Origin: Leyella lascolaii
GTDB taxonomy: Bacteria; Bacteroidota; Bacteroidia; Bacteroidales; Bacteroidaceae
DNA: 64,000 nt
Assembly (NCBI RefSeq): GCF_900079775.1
Contig: NZ_LT556034.1
Span: 178,324-242,323 of the forward strand
Reading direction: 5' to 3'
Shown one piece after another: positions 7,554 through 17,823 of this stretch. The notes under the pieces are model-generated. The model made no database searches and had not been told where the DNA came from. It saw only the letters and a program-made list of their open reading frames with translations. Position 1 is the stretch's first letter. The number at the start of each line of letters is the position of its first letter. A program made the position numbers and the translations under genes.

Positions 7554-8926
7554 TTGGACTCAAGTATCTTTGTGATTTGCGGCACGTAATTGTCCAGATC
7601 TCCGGCTCCGAGAACAACCAGCACATCGAAGTCACGGCTTTTGACAAGGTCAAGCACGTCCTCCTTGTGTATCATGCTCTTTTGCACTCCGGGCTTCAGA
7701 TTGTCGTAGATAAGCTTGCTCGTGACTCCGGGTATGGGTTGTTCGCGCGCCGGATAGATGTCACAGAGTATCACTTCATCAAGCTGGCTCAGCGCATCAG
7801 CAAAGTCTTTGTAGAAATCACGGGTACGTGTGTAAAGATGCGGTTGGAATATCGCCGTTATCTTACGGTCGGAATACAACTGCCGTATGCTGCGCGCGCT
7901 CTGATAGATTTCCTTCGGATGATGTGCGTAATCGGAAAGGAAGACAAGCTTGTCGGTCTTTATCTTGAAATCGAAACGCCTTTCCACACCACGATAGGTC
8001 TTCAGTCCGTACTTCAGTTCCTCTGCCGTGCATCCGCAAAGCTGCGCCATCGCCATTGCGGCTATACTGTTTTCAATATTTATCGGTACAGGCTGTCCAA
8101 GCCCGATATTACTCACATTCTCTATCGGAGATACGAAATCGAACGTTATCTCTCCGTTGCCGATTCTTACATTCTCGGCATGAAAGTCTCCGGAATCAAG
8201 GCTGTATTCGTACACTCTCACACCTTCCTGCACCTGCTGCCGCATCTCAAGACCCTTATGTATGATAAGGGCGCCGCCCTGCTGTATAAGAGTCGTATAA
8301 TGTCTGAAACTCTCGAGATACGCCTCTTTGGTTCCGTAAATATCGAGATGGTCAGGGTCGGTGGCAGTGATGACGCTTATCCATGGACGCAGCCAATGGA
8401 AAGAGCGGTCGAACTCGTCTGCCTCTATCACTACATAATCGCTGTTGCGTGAAAGAATATAGTTTGTTCCGTAGTTTTTCAGAATGCCTCCGAGGAACGC
8501 GTTGCTGTCAAGATGGCTCTGATGCATGATGTGCGCACATATTGCAGACGTCGTTGTCTTGCCGTGAGTTCCGGCTACACACAATCCCTTATGGGTTCTT
8601 GTAAGTGTGCCGAGGACCTGTGCGCGCTTTTCAATCTCAAAACCATGCTCGCTGAAAAACACCAGCTCTTTATGCGTGGAAGGTATTGCCGGAGTATAAA
8701 CGACAAGGCATGACGAAGCATTGCGGCACGCCTGAGGTATTGAGTCGACATCTTCCTCATAATGAAGAAGCATGCCTTCCTTCTCAAGTTGGGCTGTAAG
8801 CGCGGACGGTGTCTTGTCATAGCCAGCCACGACAACACCCTTGTGCATAAAGTAACGTGCCAAGGCACTCATGCCAATGCCTCCGGCTCCGATGAAATAT
8901 ACAGATTTTATATCCTTAAGTTCCAT
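7550..8926 (-). CDS. murC: UDP-N-acetylmuramate--L-alanine ligase
   Basis: MurC adds L-Ala to UDP-MurNAc with ATP, the first peptide step of cytosolic peptidoglycan precursor synthesis. This 458-residue protein has the N-terminal Rossmann motif FIGAGGIGMSALA (11-23), the ATP-binding GTHGKTTT (119-126), the central EADEFDRSF metal and substrate region, and the C-terminal FQPHLYTRTRDF typical of MurC. Its stop overlaps the GTG start of ftsQ. Confidence 0.97.
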   Translation of the reverse strand: MELKDIKSVYFIGAGGIGMSALARYFMHKGVVVAGYDKTPSALTAQLEKEGMLLHYEEDVDSIPQACRNASSCLVVYTPAIPSTHKELVFFSEHGFEIEKRAQVLGTLTRTHKGLCVAGTHGKTTTSAICAHIMHQSHLDSNAFLGGILKNYGTNYILSRNSDYVVIEADEFDRSFHWLRPWISVITATDPDHLDIYGTKEAYLESFRHYTTLIQQGGALIIHKGLEMRQQVQEGVRVYEYSLDSGDFHAENVRIGNGEITFDFVSPIENVSNIGLGQPVPINIENSIAAMAMAQLCGCTAEELKYGLKTYRGVERRFDFKIKTDKLVFLSDYAHHPKEIYQSARSIRQLYSDRKITAIFQPHLYTRTRDFYKDFADALSQLDEVILCDIYPAREQPIPGVTSKLIYDNLKPGVQKSMIHKEDVLDLVKSRDFDVLVVLGAGDLDNYVPQITKILESK

Positions 8927-8951
8927 ATTCTTTTATGTTAAAAGACAGTGT

Positions 8952-10070
8952 TCAGCTTTCCGCAAGCCTTATCACCTCATCAGCGATGACTTCCGCCGAG
9001 TTCTCCTTTCCGAGTTTGCGGATGTTCGCACTCAGCCTTGAAAGGAGGTCGGAATCCTTGACCGTGTCGACAGCCAATGCCAACAAGGAATGCGGAGCGT
9101 CGGCATCCTTCACATAAAGAGCCGCATCTTTGTTTACAAGAGCCATCGCATTCTTTGTCTGATGGTCCTCCGCCACATTGGGGGAAGGCACAAGGATGAC
9201 CGGTTTTCCTATAAGGCAGAACTCACTGATGGAGCTTGCTCCCGCACGGCTTATCACCAGGTCGGCAGCCTTGTAAGCCGCACCCATGTCGCTGATGAAG
9301 TCTGTCACCTTCAGCATAGGCATCTCTTTATGCGCGCCAAGCTGCTCCATAATGGCGGCGTTATAATACTTTCCGGTCTGCCATATGAACTGCACGCCAC
9401 TGCTCTCCACCAAGTCAAGATGCTGCATGATGCTTTCGTTCACCGTACGTGCGCCGAGACTGCCTCCCACAAGAAGTATTGTCTTCTTCTGAGGATCGAG
9501 TCCGAACGACCTGACAGCGTCCTCCCGGCTCATGCTGTTCTCTATAAGCGACTGCCTGACAGGGTTGCCGGTGATTACTATTCTGTCTGCCGGAAAGAAG
9601 CGGTCCATGCCTTCATAAGCCACACAAATACGCTTTGCCTTTTTCGCGAGAAGCTTGTTTGTGACACCGGCATAAGAGTTCTGTTCCTGAATGAGGCACG
9701 GAATACCCATTGAGGCACACTGGTTTAATGTCGGACCGCTTGCATATCCGCCGACACCCACAGCCGCCATAGGTCTGAACTCCTTTATTATCTTACGCGC
9801 CATGCGCTGACTTTTCCATATGCGATAGAGCACAATGACGTTGCGCAACATGTTCTTGCGGTCGAAACCGCATATCGGCAAACCTTTAATATCGTATCCT
9901 GCCGCCGGCACGCGCTGCATTTCCATCCTGCCCAAAGCACCGACAAACAGTATCTTCGCATCCGGACGCTTTGCCTTTATGGCGTTGGCAATAGACACAG
10001 CCGGAAATATATGTCCGCCTGTTCCGCCTCCGCTTATTATTATTCTAAGTTCTTTCTGCTCTCTGTCCAT
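8952..10070 (-). CDS. murG: Lipid II synthase MurG
   Basis: MurG is the peripheral inner-membrane glycosyltransferase (GT28) that moves GlcNAc from UDP-GlcNAc onto lipid I. The 372-residue protein shows the N-terminal glycine loop SGGGTGGHIFPAVSIA (about 13-28), GVGGYASGP, and the C-terminal donor-binding region LVISRAGASSISEFCLIGKP with a following VPSPNVAEDHQTKNA. It sits 25 bp upstream of murC. Confidence 0.97.
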   Translation of the reverse strand: MDREQKELRIIISGGGTGGHIFPAVSIANAIKAKRPDAKILFVGALGRMEMQRVPAAGYDIKGLPICGFDRKNMLRNVIVLYRIWKSQRMARKIIKEFRPMAAVGVGGYASGPTLNQCASMGIPCLIQEQNSYAGVTNKLLAKKAKRICVAYEGMDRFFPADRIVITGNPVRQSLIENSMSREDAVRSFGLDPQKKTILLVGGSLGARTVNESIMQHLDLVESSGVQFIWQTGKYYNAAIMEQLGAHKEMPMLKVTDFISDMGAAYKAADLVISRAGASSISEFCLIGKPVILVPSPNVAEDHQTKNAMALVNKDAALYVKDADAPHSLLALAVDTVKDSDLLSRLSANIRKLGKENSAEVIADEVIRLAES

Positions 10071-10128
10071 TTTGATTCACCTCTTTCAAATGACAAAATT
10101 AATCATTTTCTCACAATAATAGAATTCA

Positions 10129-11433
10129 TCACGCGGTTTTTATTCCGCGCCGCATCACATCGTCCACCATCGCACCGGCTGCTTCCGGTTTCTCTTCCTG
10201 TTGCCCTCTGCGCTTTGCAGAACGGCTGATGCTCAGAATGGCTCCTATGTATACACAATTTATAATAGTAGAAGTACCGCCCTTGCTTATAAGCGGAAGC
10301 GGCTGGCCAGTCACCGGAGCGAGTCCCACGGCAACACACATGTTGAAAAGAGCCTGCGTCACAAGCAGGAGCGCAAGCCCCATGGCGAGGAACGCCGGGA
10401 AGTTGTTCTCACACCGGTTGGCTATCCGTCCAGTCCTGAACAATAATATAATGTATAGCATCGCCACGAACACCGCACCGAAAATACCCGTTTCCTCTAT
10501 TATGATGGCATAGATAAAATCAGAGAACGCCTGCGAAAGGAAATCGCATTCCTCAGAGTTTCCCGGTCCCTTACCGGTAATGTTGGATGACGCTATCGCT
10601 ATATTGGCATGTGCCCACTGCCCGTCTTTGTCAAGATCCACCTCCTCCGCTTTAAGCGGTTTGTTGTATATGAAATCATCTATACGTGCCTTCCACGTGT
10701 CGAAACGGTGGAACACCTTCTCCACCACTGACTCCTCCTTATCGTTTTCGGCGACAACCTGCGTCGTGTCAACGTCGGACACGGAATTCTCCCTTTGCCT
10801 GTCCGTGCCGAAAAACATGACCATTGCGAAGACACCGGATATGAAAAGAGTAGTTATTCCGAGCAGTTTCCCGAGCTGTGTAGCAGGCACACGTCCTATG
10901 AGCATCATCATGAAAACCACTATACAAAGCAATGCCGCCGTGGAAAGATTCTCAAGCATGATGAGCGGAATGAAGAACATGCATACTGTCAATATATATC
11001 TGAAAGCCTGCTTGTCGGCTCCTTTCTCGGTCTGCATCGCACTCAGAATCTGCGACACAGCCAGTACAAGTGTGCCCTTGGCTATCTCAGACGGCTGGAA
11101 CTGAATGCCCATCACCGTCACCCACCGGTGTGCCCCGTTGGTCATCTGCCCCACTATATAGACGCTTATGAGCGCCACGAATGACAGACCGAGCATGAGC
11201 GGCAGGACGATTCTGAAATACTTGCACTTTATATTAAGCGTCACCACCATGAAGAAGATGCCCATCAGCAGAATGCTTATGTGCTTCAGGACAGGCGCGA
11301 CATAGTTTCCGCCTTTGTATGTCAGCTGCGAAGAGGCAGAATAAACCTCTATTATGCTGATGATACAAAGGAAAAAGAAGACCATCCATATCACCTTGTC
11401 GCCTTTGAATATGTTTCCAAAAGTCTTGTTCAT
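10129..11433 (-). CDS. ftsW: SEDS lipid II polymerase FtsW
   Basis: This polytopic SEDS glycosyltransferase works with the transpeptidase FtsI to make septal peptidoglycan. The 434-residue protein has about ten hydrophobic segments. The SEDS motifs HRWVTVMGIQFQPSEIAK (central) and GLAPVTGQPLPLISKGGTS (C-terminal) are present. About residues 210-275 form a charged insert (NSVSDVDTTQVVAENDKEE...YNKPLKAEEVD), an enlarged extracytoplasmic loop; my recollection is that Bacteroidetes FtsW proteins carry such a loop. It lies between murD and murG with gaps of 40 and 58 bp. Confidence 0.95.
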   Translation of the reverse strand: MNKTFGNIFKGDKVIWMVFFFLCIISIIEVYSASSQLTYKGGNYVAPVLKHISILLMGIFFMVVTLNIKCKYFRIVLPLMLGLSFVALISVYIVGQMTNGAHRWVTVMGIQFQPSEIAKGTLVLAVSQILSAMQTEKGADKQAFRYILTVCMFFIPLIMLENLSTAALLCIVVFMMMLIGRVPATQLGKLLGITTLFISGVFAMVMFFGTDRQRENSVSDVDTTQVVAENDKEESVVEKVFHRFDTWKARIDDFIYNKPLKAEEVDLDKDGQWAHANIAIASSNITGKGPGNSEECDFLSQAFSDFIYAIIIEETGIFGAVFVAMLYIILLFRTGRIANRCENNFPAFLAMGLALLLVTQALFNMCVAVGLAPVTGQPLPLISKGGTSTIINCVYIGAILSISRSAKRRGQQEEKPEAAGAMVDDVMRRGIKTA

Positions 11434-11473
11434 AGCCGATTTCTTTTGTTTGTTTCAATCCTATAACGCCCGC

Positions 11474-12805
11474 CTACAGTGCCCGTACAAGAGCCTTGAA
11501 CTGCTCGCCGCGGTCTTCCATGTTCCTGAACAGGTCAAAACTTGCGCAACACGGACTCAGCAGGACAGTGTCTCCGGTATGTGCCAGCTCACGGCACGCC
11601 TTCACACAATCACTCATGTTGTCGGTGTCGCGTACCGGAAGACCCAGTCCGTCGAAGAATTTGTGAAGCTTGGTGTTGTCCGCTCCGAGATACACCAACG
11701 CCCTGCACTTCCTCAACACCATGTCCTTTATCTCGTTGTAGTCATTGCCCTTGTCCTTTCCACCGATGATAAGAACCGTCGGAGCGGTCATGCTTTCAAG
11801 CGCATACCAGCATGCGTCCACGTTGGTTGCCTTTGAGTCGTTGATATACTGCACACCGTCTACAACTGCAACCTTCTCCAAACGGTGCTCCACTCCGGGG
11901 AAGTCACCCAGACACTTGCGCAGTGTCGCGCCGTCGATTCCCGCCGCCATGGAGGCAATACCGGCAGCCATGGAGTTGTACATGTTGTGTTTGCCTCTGA
12001 GCGACAGCTCTTCCTGCGGCATGGCGAAATGCCCCGGACTCACTATCTCGTATGTCCCGTTGTCTATGAATGCGGCACATGCGTCGTTCCTTGTCTCTGA
12101 GAAAGCATATTTTGCAGCCTTGACGTCATACTTGGGCAGTTCCTTCGTCACCACAGGATCGTCGTTCCAGTATATGAAACAGTCGTCTTCTGTCTGGTTG
12201 CGCAGTATGCGCATCTTGGCGTCAATATAATTCTGCATGCAATTGTCATAACGGTCGAGATGATCGGGCGTTATGTTCAGCAATATGGCGATGTTGGCAC
12301 GGAAGTCGTACATGTCGTCCAGCTGGAACGAGCTAAGCTCTATCACGTAGCAGTCGTGCGGATCCTCAGCCACCTGCAAGGCAAGCGAGTTGCCTATGTT
12401 TCCTGCCAGTCCCACGTCCAGTCCGGCTGTCTTGAAGATATGATAAATCAAAGACGTTGTAGTGGTCTTGCCGTTGCTGCCCGTTATGCACACCATCTTC
12501 GACGACGTGTAACGTCCTGCGAACTCAATCTCACTTATTATTCCGATGCCCTTCTCCACGGCTTTTCTCACCATCGGAGCCTCTTTAGGTATGCCGGGAC
12601 TCTTTATTATCTCGTCGGCATTCAGAATCCTGTCCTCCGAATGCTGCTTTTCCTCCCATTCTATGCCATGGTCGTCGAGCATCTTCTTATACTTGTCCTT
12701 TATGGCGGACATGTCACTTACAAACACGTCGAACCCCTCTTTTTTCGCCAATACGGCTGCGCCGGCTCCACTCTCTCCGGCTCCCAGAACTACGATTCTA
12801 CTCAT
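11474..12805 (-). CDS. murD: UDP-N-acetylmuramoylalanine--D-glutamate ligase
   Basis: MurD adds D-Glu to UDP-MurNAc-L-Ala in the cytosol using ATP. This 443-residue protein shows the Rossmann-like VVLGAGESGAGAAVLA at the N-terminus, the ATP loop CITGSNGKTTTTSL (106-119), the NITPDHLDRYDN motif, and the C-terminal substrate region LLSPCCASFDLFRNMEDRG characteristic of MurD. Confidence 0.97.
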   Translation of the reverse strand: MSRIVVLGAGESGAGAAVLAKKEGFDVFVSDMSAIKDKYKKMLDDHGIEWEEKQHSEDRILNADEIIKSPGIPKEAPMVRKAVEKGIGIISEIEFAGRYTSSKMVCITGSNGKTTTTSLIYHIFKTAGLDVGLAGNIGNSLALQVAEDPHDCYVIELSSFQLDDMYDFRANIAILLNITPDHLDRYDNCMQNYIDAKMRILRNQTEDDCFIYWNDDPVVTKELPKYDVKAAKYAFSETRNDACAAFIDNGTYEIVSPGHFAMPQEELSLRGKHNMYNSMAAGIASMAAGIDGATLRKCLGDFPGVEHRLEKVAVVDGVQYINDSKATNVDACWYALESMTAPTVLIIGGKDKGNDYNEIKDMVLRKCRALVYLGADNTKLHKFFDGLGLPVRDTDNMSDCVKACRELAHTGDTVLLSPCCASFDLFRNMEDRGEQFKALVRAL

Positions 12806-12835
12806 ATCATGATGGTTGAGACGTCAACCGCGTTT

Positions 12836-14104
12836 TTATCTTATTTTCAGTGTTATTATAGTCATTGCCGCCAGGATTATCGATATAATCCAGAAGCGTA
12901 TTGTTATCTTTGATTCATGAATGGCACCTTTGGGCTTTTTCATGAGATACTTGCAGTCCGGGTCGAGCATTTCCTGCTGTGTACGGAAGTTGTCATGGAT
13001 GGGTGTGCGCTTGAATATGCGCTGTTTCACCCCGTGACGTTTTCCGAGTTTATAGTAATAAACCTGCAGGATGACACTCAGGCTCTCCACAAAGAATATG
13101 CCGCAGAGTATGGGCAGCATGAGCTCCTTATGTATTATGATCGCCGATACGGCTATTATGCCTCCGATGGTGAGCGACCCCGTGTCTCCCATGAACACCT
13201 GTGCCGGATATGCGTTATACCATAAGAATCCGATGAGCGAGCCCACAAAGGCACACATGAAGACCACAAGCTCCTGCGAACCGGGGATATACATTATGTT
13301 AAGATAGTTCGCGAACTCCATGTGACTGCTCACATAGGCGAGTATTCCTATCGTGACGCCGATGATGGCAGAGTTCCCCGCGCACATGCCATCCATCCCG
13401 TCGTTAAGGTTCGCACCGTTAGACACAGCCGTGACGACAAATATCGTCATGATGACAAAGAGTATCCACCCCGCCGCGGTCTTGTATTTTCCGCAGAAAC
13501 CCATGATGTGCGAGTAGTCAAGATTATGTCCCTTCACGAACGGTATGGTGGTCTTGAGCGACTTGCGGGCTTCAGTCCGGTGTTTCACCACTATCTCGCT
13601 GCCCTGTTTCTCGATGGCGAGATTCTCGTTCATCTTCACGTCCGGCGACATCCACAGCACCAGTCCGACAATCAGTCCGATGCTCACCTGCCCCACAATC
13701 TTGTACCGTCCCTTCAGTCCTTCCTTGTTACGGCGGAATATCTTGATATAGTCGTCAAGTCCGCCGAGCAGTCCGAGCCACACCGTTGTCACTATCATGA
13801 GAATGAGATAAATGTTGCGCAGCCTGCCGAGCAGCAGCACCGGCACGAGAATGGCTACTATTATTATCACTCCTCCCATCGACGGCACGCCTATCTTCTG
13901 CACTCCGAACGGGTCCACATCAGCCGCGCGCTGCGTCTCGGTAATCTGTTTCGAGCGCAGATATTTTATGAATCTCTCGCCGAACCATGCCGAAATAACA
14001 AGCGACAGCATCAGTGCCAGAAGCGACCTGAACGATATGTATCCCCAGAGATGGGCTCCGGAAATGCCATATTCTTCAAGAAATCTGAACAAATAATATA
14101 ACAT
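12836..14104 (-). CDS. mraY: Phospho-N-acetylmuramoyl-pentapeptide transferase
   Basis: MraY transfers phospho-MurNAc-pentapeptide to undecaprenyl phosphate, forming lipid I at the inner membrane. Key motifs are GVPSMGGVIII, LGGLDDYIKI, NGANLNDGMDGMCAGNSAI, GDTGSLTIGGIIA and the C-terminal QRIFKRTPIHDNF. At 422 residues it is about 60 longer than the E. coli enzyme. The extra length is a hydrophilic insert around residues 160-215 (KMNENLAIEKQGSEIVVKH...), probably a periplasmic loop. The gene is 64 bp after murE and 30 bp before murD. Confidence 0.97.
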   Translation of the reverse strand: MLYYLFRFLEEYGISGAHLWGYISFRSLLALMLSLVISAWFGERFIKYLRSKQITETQRAADVDPFGVQKIGVPSMGGVIIIVAILVPVLLLGRLRNIYLILMIVTTVWLGLLGGLDDYIKIFRRNKEGLKGRYKIVGQVSIGLIVGLVLWMSPDVKMNENLAIEKQGSEIVVKHRTEARKSLKTTIPFVKGHNLDYSHIMGFCGKYKTAAGWILFVIMTIFVVTAVSNGANLNDGMDGMCAGNSAIIGVTIGILAYVSSHMEFANYLNIMYIPGSQELVVFMCAFVGSLIGFLWYNAYPAQVFMGDTGSLTIGGIIAVSAIIIHKELMLPILCGIFFVESLSVILQVYYYKLGKRHGVKQRIFKRTPIHDNFRTQQEMLDPDCKYLMKKPKGAIHESKITIRFWIISIILAAMTIITLKIR

Positions 14105-14168
14105 TTGCTTTTCGTTTTATTGTTTTTTCGCTTTTACTTTGATTATCTCCCCAACGCACAGGAGTCTG

Positions 14169-15635
14169 TCAGGATTTCTTCTCTTCCGTCCCGATGAACT
14201 CCCTCACAACCTCGTGGTCGTCGAAATGATGCTTTACGCCCTTTATCTCCTGATAGTCCTCATGTCCCTTTCCGGCTATAAGGACCACGTCGCCCTTGCC
14301 TGCCATCATGCAAGCCGTGCGTATAGCCTCCCTCCTGTCGGCTATGCTTATCACCTTCTTCATCTGTTGCGCGTTCAGTCCGGCAAGCATGTCGTTGATG
14401 ATATCCTGCGGTTCCTCAAACCGCGGGTTGTCGCTTGTGATGATAACCTTGTCGCTCTGAGCCACAGCTTCCTGCGCCATGAGCGGGCGTTTGCCCTTGT
14501 CGCGGTTGCCACCGGCGCCGCATACGGTAATCAGATGTCCTCGTCCGTCCAGCACCTCATGTATCGCGCCGAGCACGTTTTTAAGGGCATCGGGCGTGTG
14601 GGCATAGTCCACAATAGCCGTAAAGCCCTCCGGCGAGTGTATTGGTTCGAGCCTTCCGTTCACGCTGTGCAGTGTGCTGAGCACCAGCAGTACGTCCTCC
14701 GGTTTCTGTCCGAGCATCACCGCCGCGCCGTAAACGGCGAGCAGGTTGCTCAGATTGAACTTCCCGATGAACTGCACTCCCACTTCCCTGCCGTCTATCT
14801 CGAGATACATACCCTCGAAATGACACTCCAGCAGCCTGCCTTTGAAGTCTGCCATGGAGCGCGTGGAGTATGTCTTCACCACAGCCTTGGTGTTCTGCAC
14901 CATCACCATTCCGTTCTTGTCGTCGGCGTTGGTTATGGCGAAAGCCGTCTTGGGCAGCCCGTCGAAGAACGCCTTCTTGGCATTGCGGTAGTTCTCGAAC
15001 GTCTTGTGGTAGTCCAGATGGTCGCGCGTGAGGTTGGTGAACACTCCTCCCGCGAAGTGCAGACCGCCTATGCGCTTCTGCGCGATGGCATGCGAGCTGC
15101 ATTCCATGAACGCATACTCACATCCTGCCTCCACCATGCGTGCCAGCAGGGCGTTGAGTTCTATCGGGTCGGGCGTGGTGTGGTCGGCTGGAACCTTCTC
15201 GTCCACGATATAGTTGCACACCGTAGAGAGCAGTCCGCACTTGTAGCCCAGCTTTGTGAACATATTATATAATAAGGTGGCGATGGTGGTCTTTCCGTTC
15301 GTCCCTGTCACTCCCACGAGCTTCAGCTTTTTTGAAGGCTCGCCGTAGAACACTGTCGCCACCTTGCCCGCGGCGTCTTCCGTAGACTCCACCTGTACGT
15401 AGGTCACACCGTTGTCAAGCTCAGACGGCAGTTCCTCACACATCACAGCGACGGCTCCGGCTTCAACGGCACCGCCGATGAACCGGTGTCCGTCCACCTG
15501 CGTTCCCTTCATCGCGATGAACAGGTTGCCCTTGCCTATAAGGCGCGAGTTGATGTTCACGCCTGTCACGTCTATGTCCTCGTTACCCTTTATGGCAACA
15601 GGCTTTATGTTTTTCAGAAGTTTTCTCAGTTCCAT
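14169..15635 (-). CDS. murE: UDP-MurNAc-tripeptide synthetase (meso-DAP-adding)
   Basis: MurE adds the third amino acid of the peptidoglycan stem peptide. This 488-residue protein has the ATP loop [13 protein letters not shown] (109-121), the [11 protein letters not shown] region, and DNPR at 402-405. DNPR is the motif that marks meso-diaminopimelate rather than lysine specificity, so the cell wall is predicted to be DAP-type. It lies 34 bp after ftsI and 64 bp before mraY. Confidence 0.97.
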   Translation of the reverse strand: MELRKLLKNIKPVAIKGNEDIDVTGVNINSRLIGKGNLFIAMKGTQVDGHRFIGGAVEAGAVAVMCEELPSELDNGVTYVQVESTEDAAGKVATVFYGEPSKKLKLVGVTGTNGKTTIATLLYNMFTKLGYKCGLLSTVCNYIVDEKVPADHTTPDPIELNALLARMVEAGCEYAFMECSSHAIAQKRIGGLHFAGGVFTNLTRDHLDYHKTFENYRNAKKAFFDGLPKTAFAITNADDKNGMVMVQNTKAVVKTYSTRSMADFKGRLLECHFEGMYLEIDGREVGVQFIGKFNLSNLLAVYGAAVMLGQKPEDVLLVLSTLHSVNGRLEPIHSPEGFTAIVDYAHTPDALKNVLGAIHEVLDGRGHLITVCGAGGNRDKGKRPLMAQEAVAQSDKVIITSDNPRFEEPQDIINDMLAGLNAQQMKKVISIADRREAIRTACMMAGKGDVVLIAGKGHEDYQEIKGVKHHFDDHEVVREFIGTEEKKS

Positions 15636-15669
15636 ATATTATTGTTTTTGTCGTTTTCTTCACTATACG

Positions 15670-17823
15670 CTAACTCAGCACGAGCTCGCACACCATGCCC
15701 TTGCGCGTGGAATGACCTGCGGGAATGCTCTGCTGCACCACCTTGCCGCGTCCTTTGAGCCTCACTTTCAGCCCCCGGCTTTCGAGGATGTACACCGCAT
15801 CGCGCGCGCCCATGCCCTTCACGTCGGGCATTCCCGGCAGGTTGCCCACCTTCTCGCGTGTAAGGCTTACGCCGGCTTTGCCTTTTTCGGCTTTTCCCCA
15901 TATGGGATTTCCGTCGGCATAAGAACCGCTCCAGTCAGCCCTCGGCTTGAAACCGAGATACTTGAGCACATAGTCGGCGGCAAGGATATTGCCGTTTTTC
16001 ACGTCGGGCACAAGCACAGAGGTGGAGTCGCGTGCGTCCCGCACATCCAGCTTGATGTCCTGCGCCATTATGCCTTCGGCTATGTTGTGGAACACCAGTC
16101 CGCTCATTCCGCCTCCGGAAGCAGGAAGTCCCGACTTCTGTATGCACACTATGCAACTGTAGCGAGGGTTGTCGGCTGGGAAATATCCTGCGAAACTGAG
16201 CAGATAGTTCACCGTTCCGCTCTTATATCCTGCCGCTCCCTGCGATATCTGGGCAGTCCCCGTCTTTCCAGCCACCTTGAAAGAGCGCGAGCCCGCCTTC
16301 TTTCCGAGTCCCTGGCTCACCACCTTTTCCAGTATGGTCTGTATCTTGCCGAGCGTCGACGGCTTGCATATTCTCTCTCTCATCACCTGCGGCGGATACT
16401 CGGCTATCACCTTTCCGTCCTTCACCACCGCCTTCACGAAGCGCGGCCTCATCATACGTCCGCCGTTGGCTATGGCGTTATAGAAAGTCAGGGTCGATAT
16501 GGGCGGTATCTGGGTCTCGTATCCTATGCTCATCCACGGCAGTGCCGTCTTGCTCCAGTTCACATACTGCCGTCCTTCCTTCCGTGGCATTCTTATGCGT
16601 GCCGGAGACGCTCCCGCAAGCGGAATCTTCAGGTCGTCGGCAAGTCCGAGACGGTATATGCCCTCCACAAACTTCTCCGGATTGTTCCTGTAATGGTCGT
16701 CTATGATGCGGCTCACTCCCACATTAGAGCTCACCATGAGCGTCTGCGGCAGCGTGAGCATGCCGTAGCCTCCGCGTCTCCAGTTGTGGTCGCGCATCTC
16801 CCTTCCGTACATGGGCCACACGCCTCCGCCTGTCTCCACACGCGCCGTGGTGTCCACCACTCCGTCGTCGAGTGCCACCATTATCGAGGCGGTCTTGAAC
16901 ACGGAGCCCGGTTCGAGCAGATCGCTCACGGCATGGTTCTTCCTCTCTCGGTACTCTCCGTCTCCGCACTTCTCCATGTTCACTATCGCCTTGATGTCGC
17001 CCGTGGCTACCTCCATGACGAGAGCCACTCCCACATTGCCGTTTATCTTCTTCAGCTCGTCGATGACCGACCTCTCCGCAAGGTCCTGCATGGACACGTC
17101 TATCGTCGTCACGATGTCCGCGCCGTCGACAGGCGGGGTGTCCATGATGCTGAGAAACTTGTTGAGCACCTTCCGGCGGTGGGTTATGCCGTCCACGCCG
17201 CGCAGCACCGAGTCGTAAGAAAGCTCCAGTCCGTAGCGCGCCGAGTCCTTCGCCCCGTAAAGCTCACCGAGCGTACGTCCGGCGAGTGAGCCGTAGGCAC
17301 GTTTGCGGGCGTTGTATTCCTCGACGTGGAAGCCGCTCCTGTACTTCAGCTTCATGTTGAACACAGGCAGCGACCTCACCTCCACATAGGTGTTATAATT
17401 GATGCGCGAGGGCCATATCGCCCAGTGGCGGCTCTGCTTCTCCCTGCCTTTCTCCAGATGAGCCCTGAACTCCGACGCCTTTTTCTCCGGGAAGATGGCG
17501 TTCAGACCTGCCGATATGGAGTCGAGCTTGCTTTCCCAGAGCGAGTCGTTGCCTGCCTCGCGCAGAGCCCTGAAGTCCATGAACACCTTATATTCGGGCA
17601 GCGACGACGCCATGAGCAGTCCGTCGCAGCTGAGTATGTTGCCTCTCGTAGGCTTCACCGTCACGCTGTCAGCCTTCACCCTGTCAGCCACATCGAGCCA
17701 GAAGTCGCGCTTGGCGGTCATGATGAACATCGCCCTGCCCACCACCGACACTGCCACAAACATGAGTACGATGGCTATGAAACTGTAACGTGGGGTTATC
17801 TTCTTCGAATCAAACTTACTCAT
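15670..17823 (-). CDS. ftsI: Septal peptidoglycan transpeptidase FtsI (class B PBP) with PASTA region
   Basis: This 717-residue class B penicillin-binding protein cross-links septal peptidoglycan. It has one N-terminal membrane anchor (about 13-36) and a non-catalytic dimerisation module (PTRGNILSCDG, GRTLGELYG). The transpeptidase triad is complete: S307-V-F-K310, S365-S-N367 and K520-T-G. Residues about 590-717 contain one or two PASTA-like repeats (VLVPDVKNGNILAADYVLKY and LPGMPDVKGMGARDAVYILE). These beta-lactam-like modules are common in Bacteroidetes and Gram-positive PBPs but absent from E. coli FtsI. Its ATG overlaps the end of the preceding ftsL-like gene by eight bases. Confidence 0.97.
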   Translation of the reverse strand: MSKFDSKKITPRYSFIAIVLMFVAVSVVGRAMFIMTAKRDFWLDVADRVKADSVTVKPTRGNILSCDGLLMASSLPEYKVFMDFRALREAGNDSLWESKLDSISAGLNAIFPEKKASEFRAHLEKGREKQSRHWAIWPSRINYNTYVEVRSLPVFNMKLKYRSGFHVEEYNARKRAYGSLAGRTLGELYGAKDSARYGLELSYDSVLRGVDGITHRRKVLNKFLSIMDTPPVDGADIVTTIDVSMQDLAERSVIDELKKINGNVGVALVMEVATGDIKAIVNMEKCGDGEYRERKNHAVSDLLEPGSVFKTASIMVALDDGVVDTTARVETGGGVWPMYGREMRDHNWRRGGYGMLTLPQTLMVSSNVGVSRIIDDHYRNNPEKFVEGIYRLGLADDLKIPLAGASPARIRMPRKEGRQYVNWSKTALPWMSIGYETQIPPISTLTFYNAIANGGRMMRPRFVKAVVKDGKVIAEYPPQVMRERICKPSTLGKIQTILEKVVSQGLGKKAGSRSFKVAGKTGTAQISQGAAGYKSGTVNYLLSFAGYFPADNPRYSCIVCIQKSGLPASGGGMSGLVFHNIAEGIMAQDIKLDVRDARDSTSVLVPDVKNGNILAADYVLKYLGFKPRADWSGSYADGNPIWGKAEKGKAGVSLTREKVGNLPGMPDVKGMGARDAVYILESRGLKVRLKGRGKVVQQSIPAGHSTRKGMVCELVLS

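Noticed and set aside
7529-8452. Long open frame on the plus strand opposite murC
   Set aside because: It is antisense to murC and ftsQ, whose motifs are complete. No independent evidence supports it.
15412-17289. Long open frame on the plus strand opposite ftsI and murE
   Set aside because: It lies wholly antisense to two well-supported genes, has a His/Arg-rich composition typical of antisense frames in GC-rich coding DNA, and contains no domain motif.
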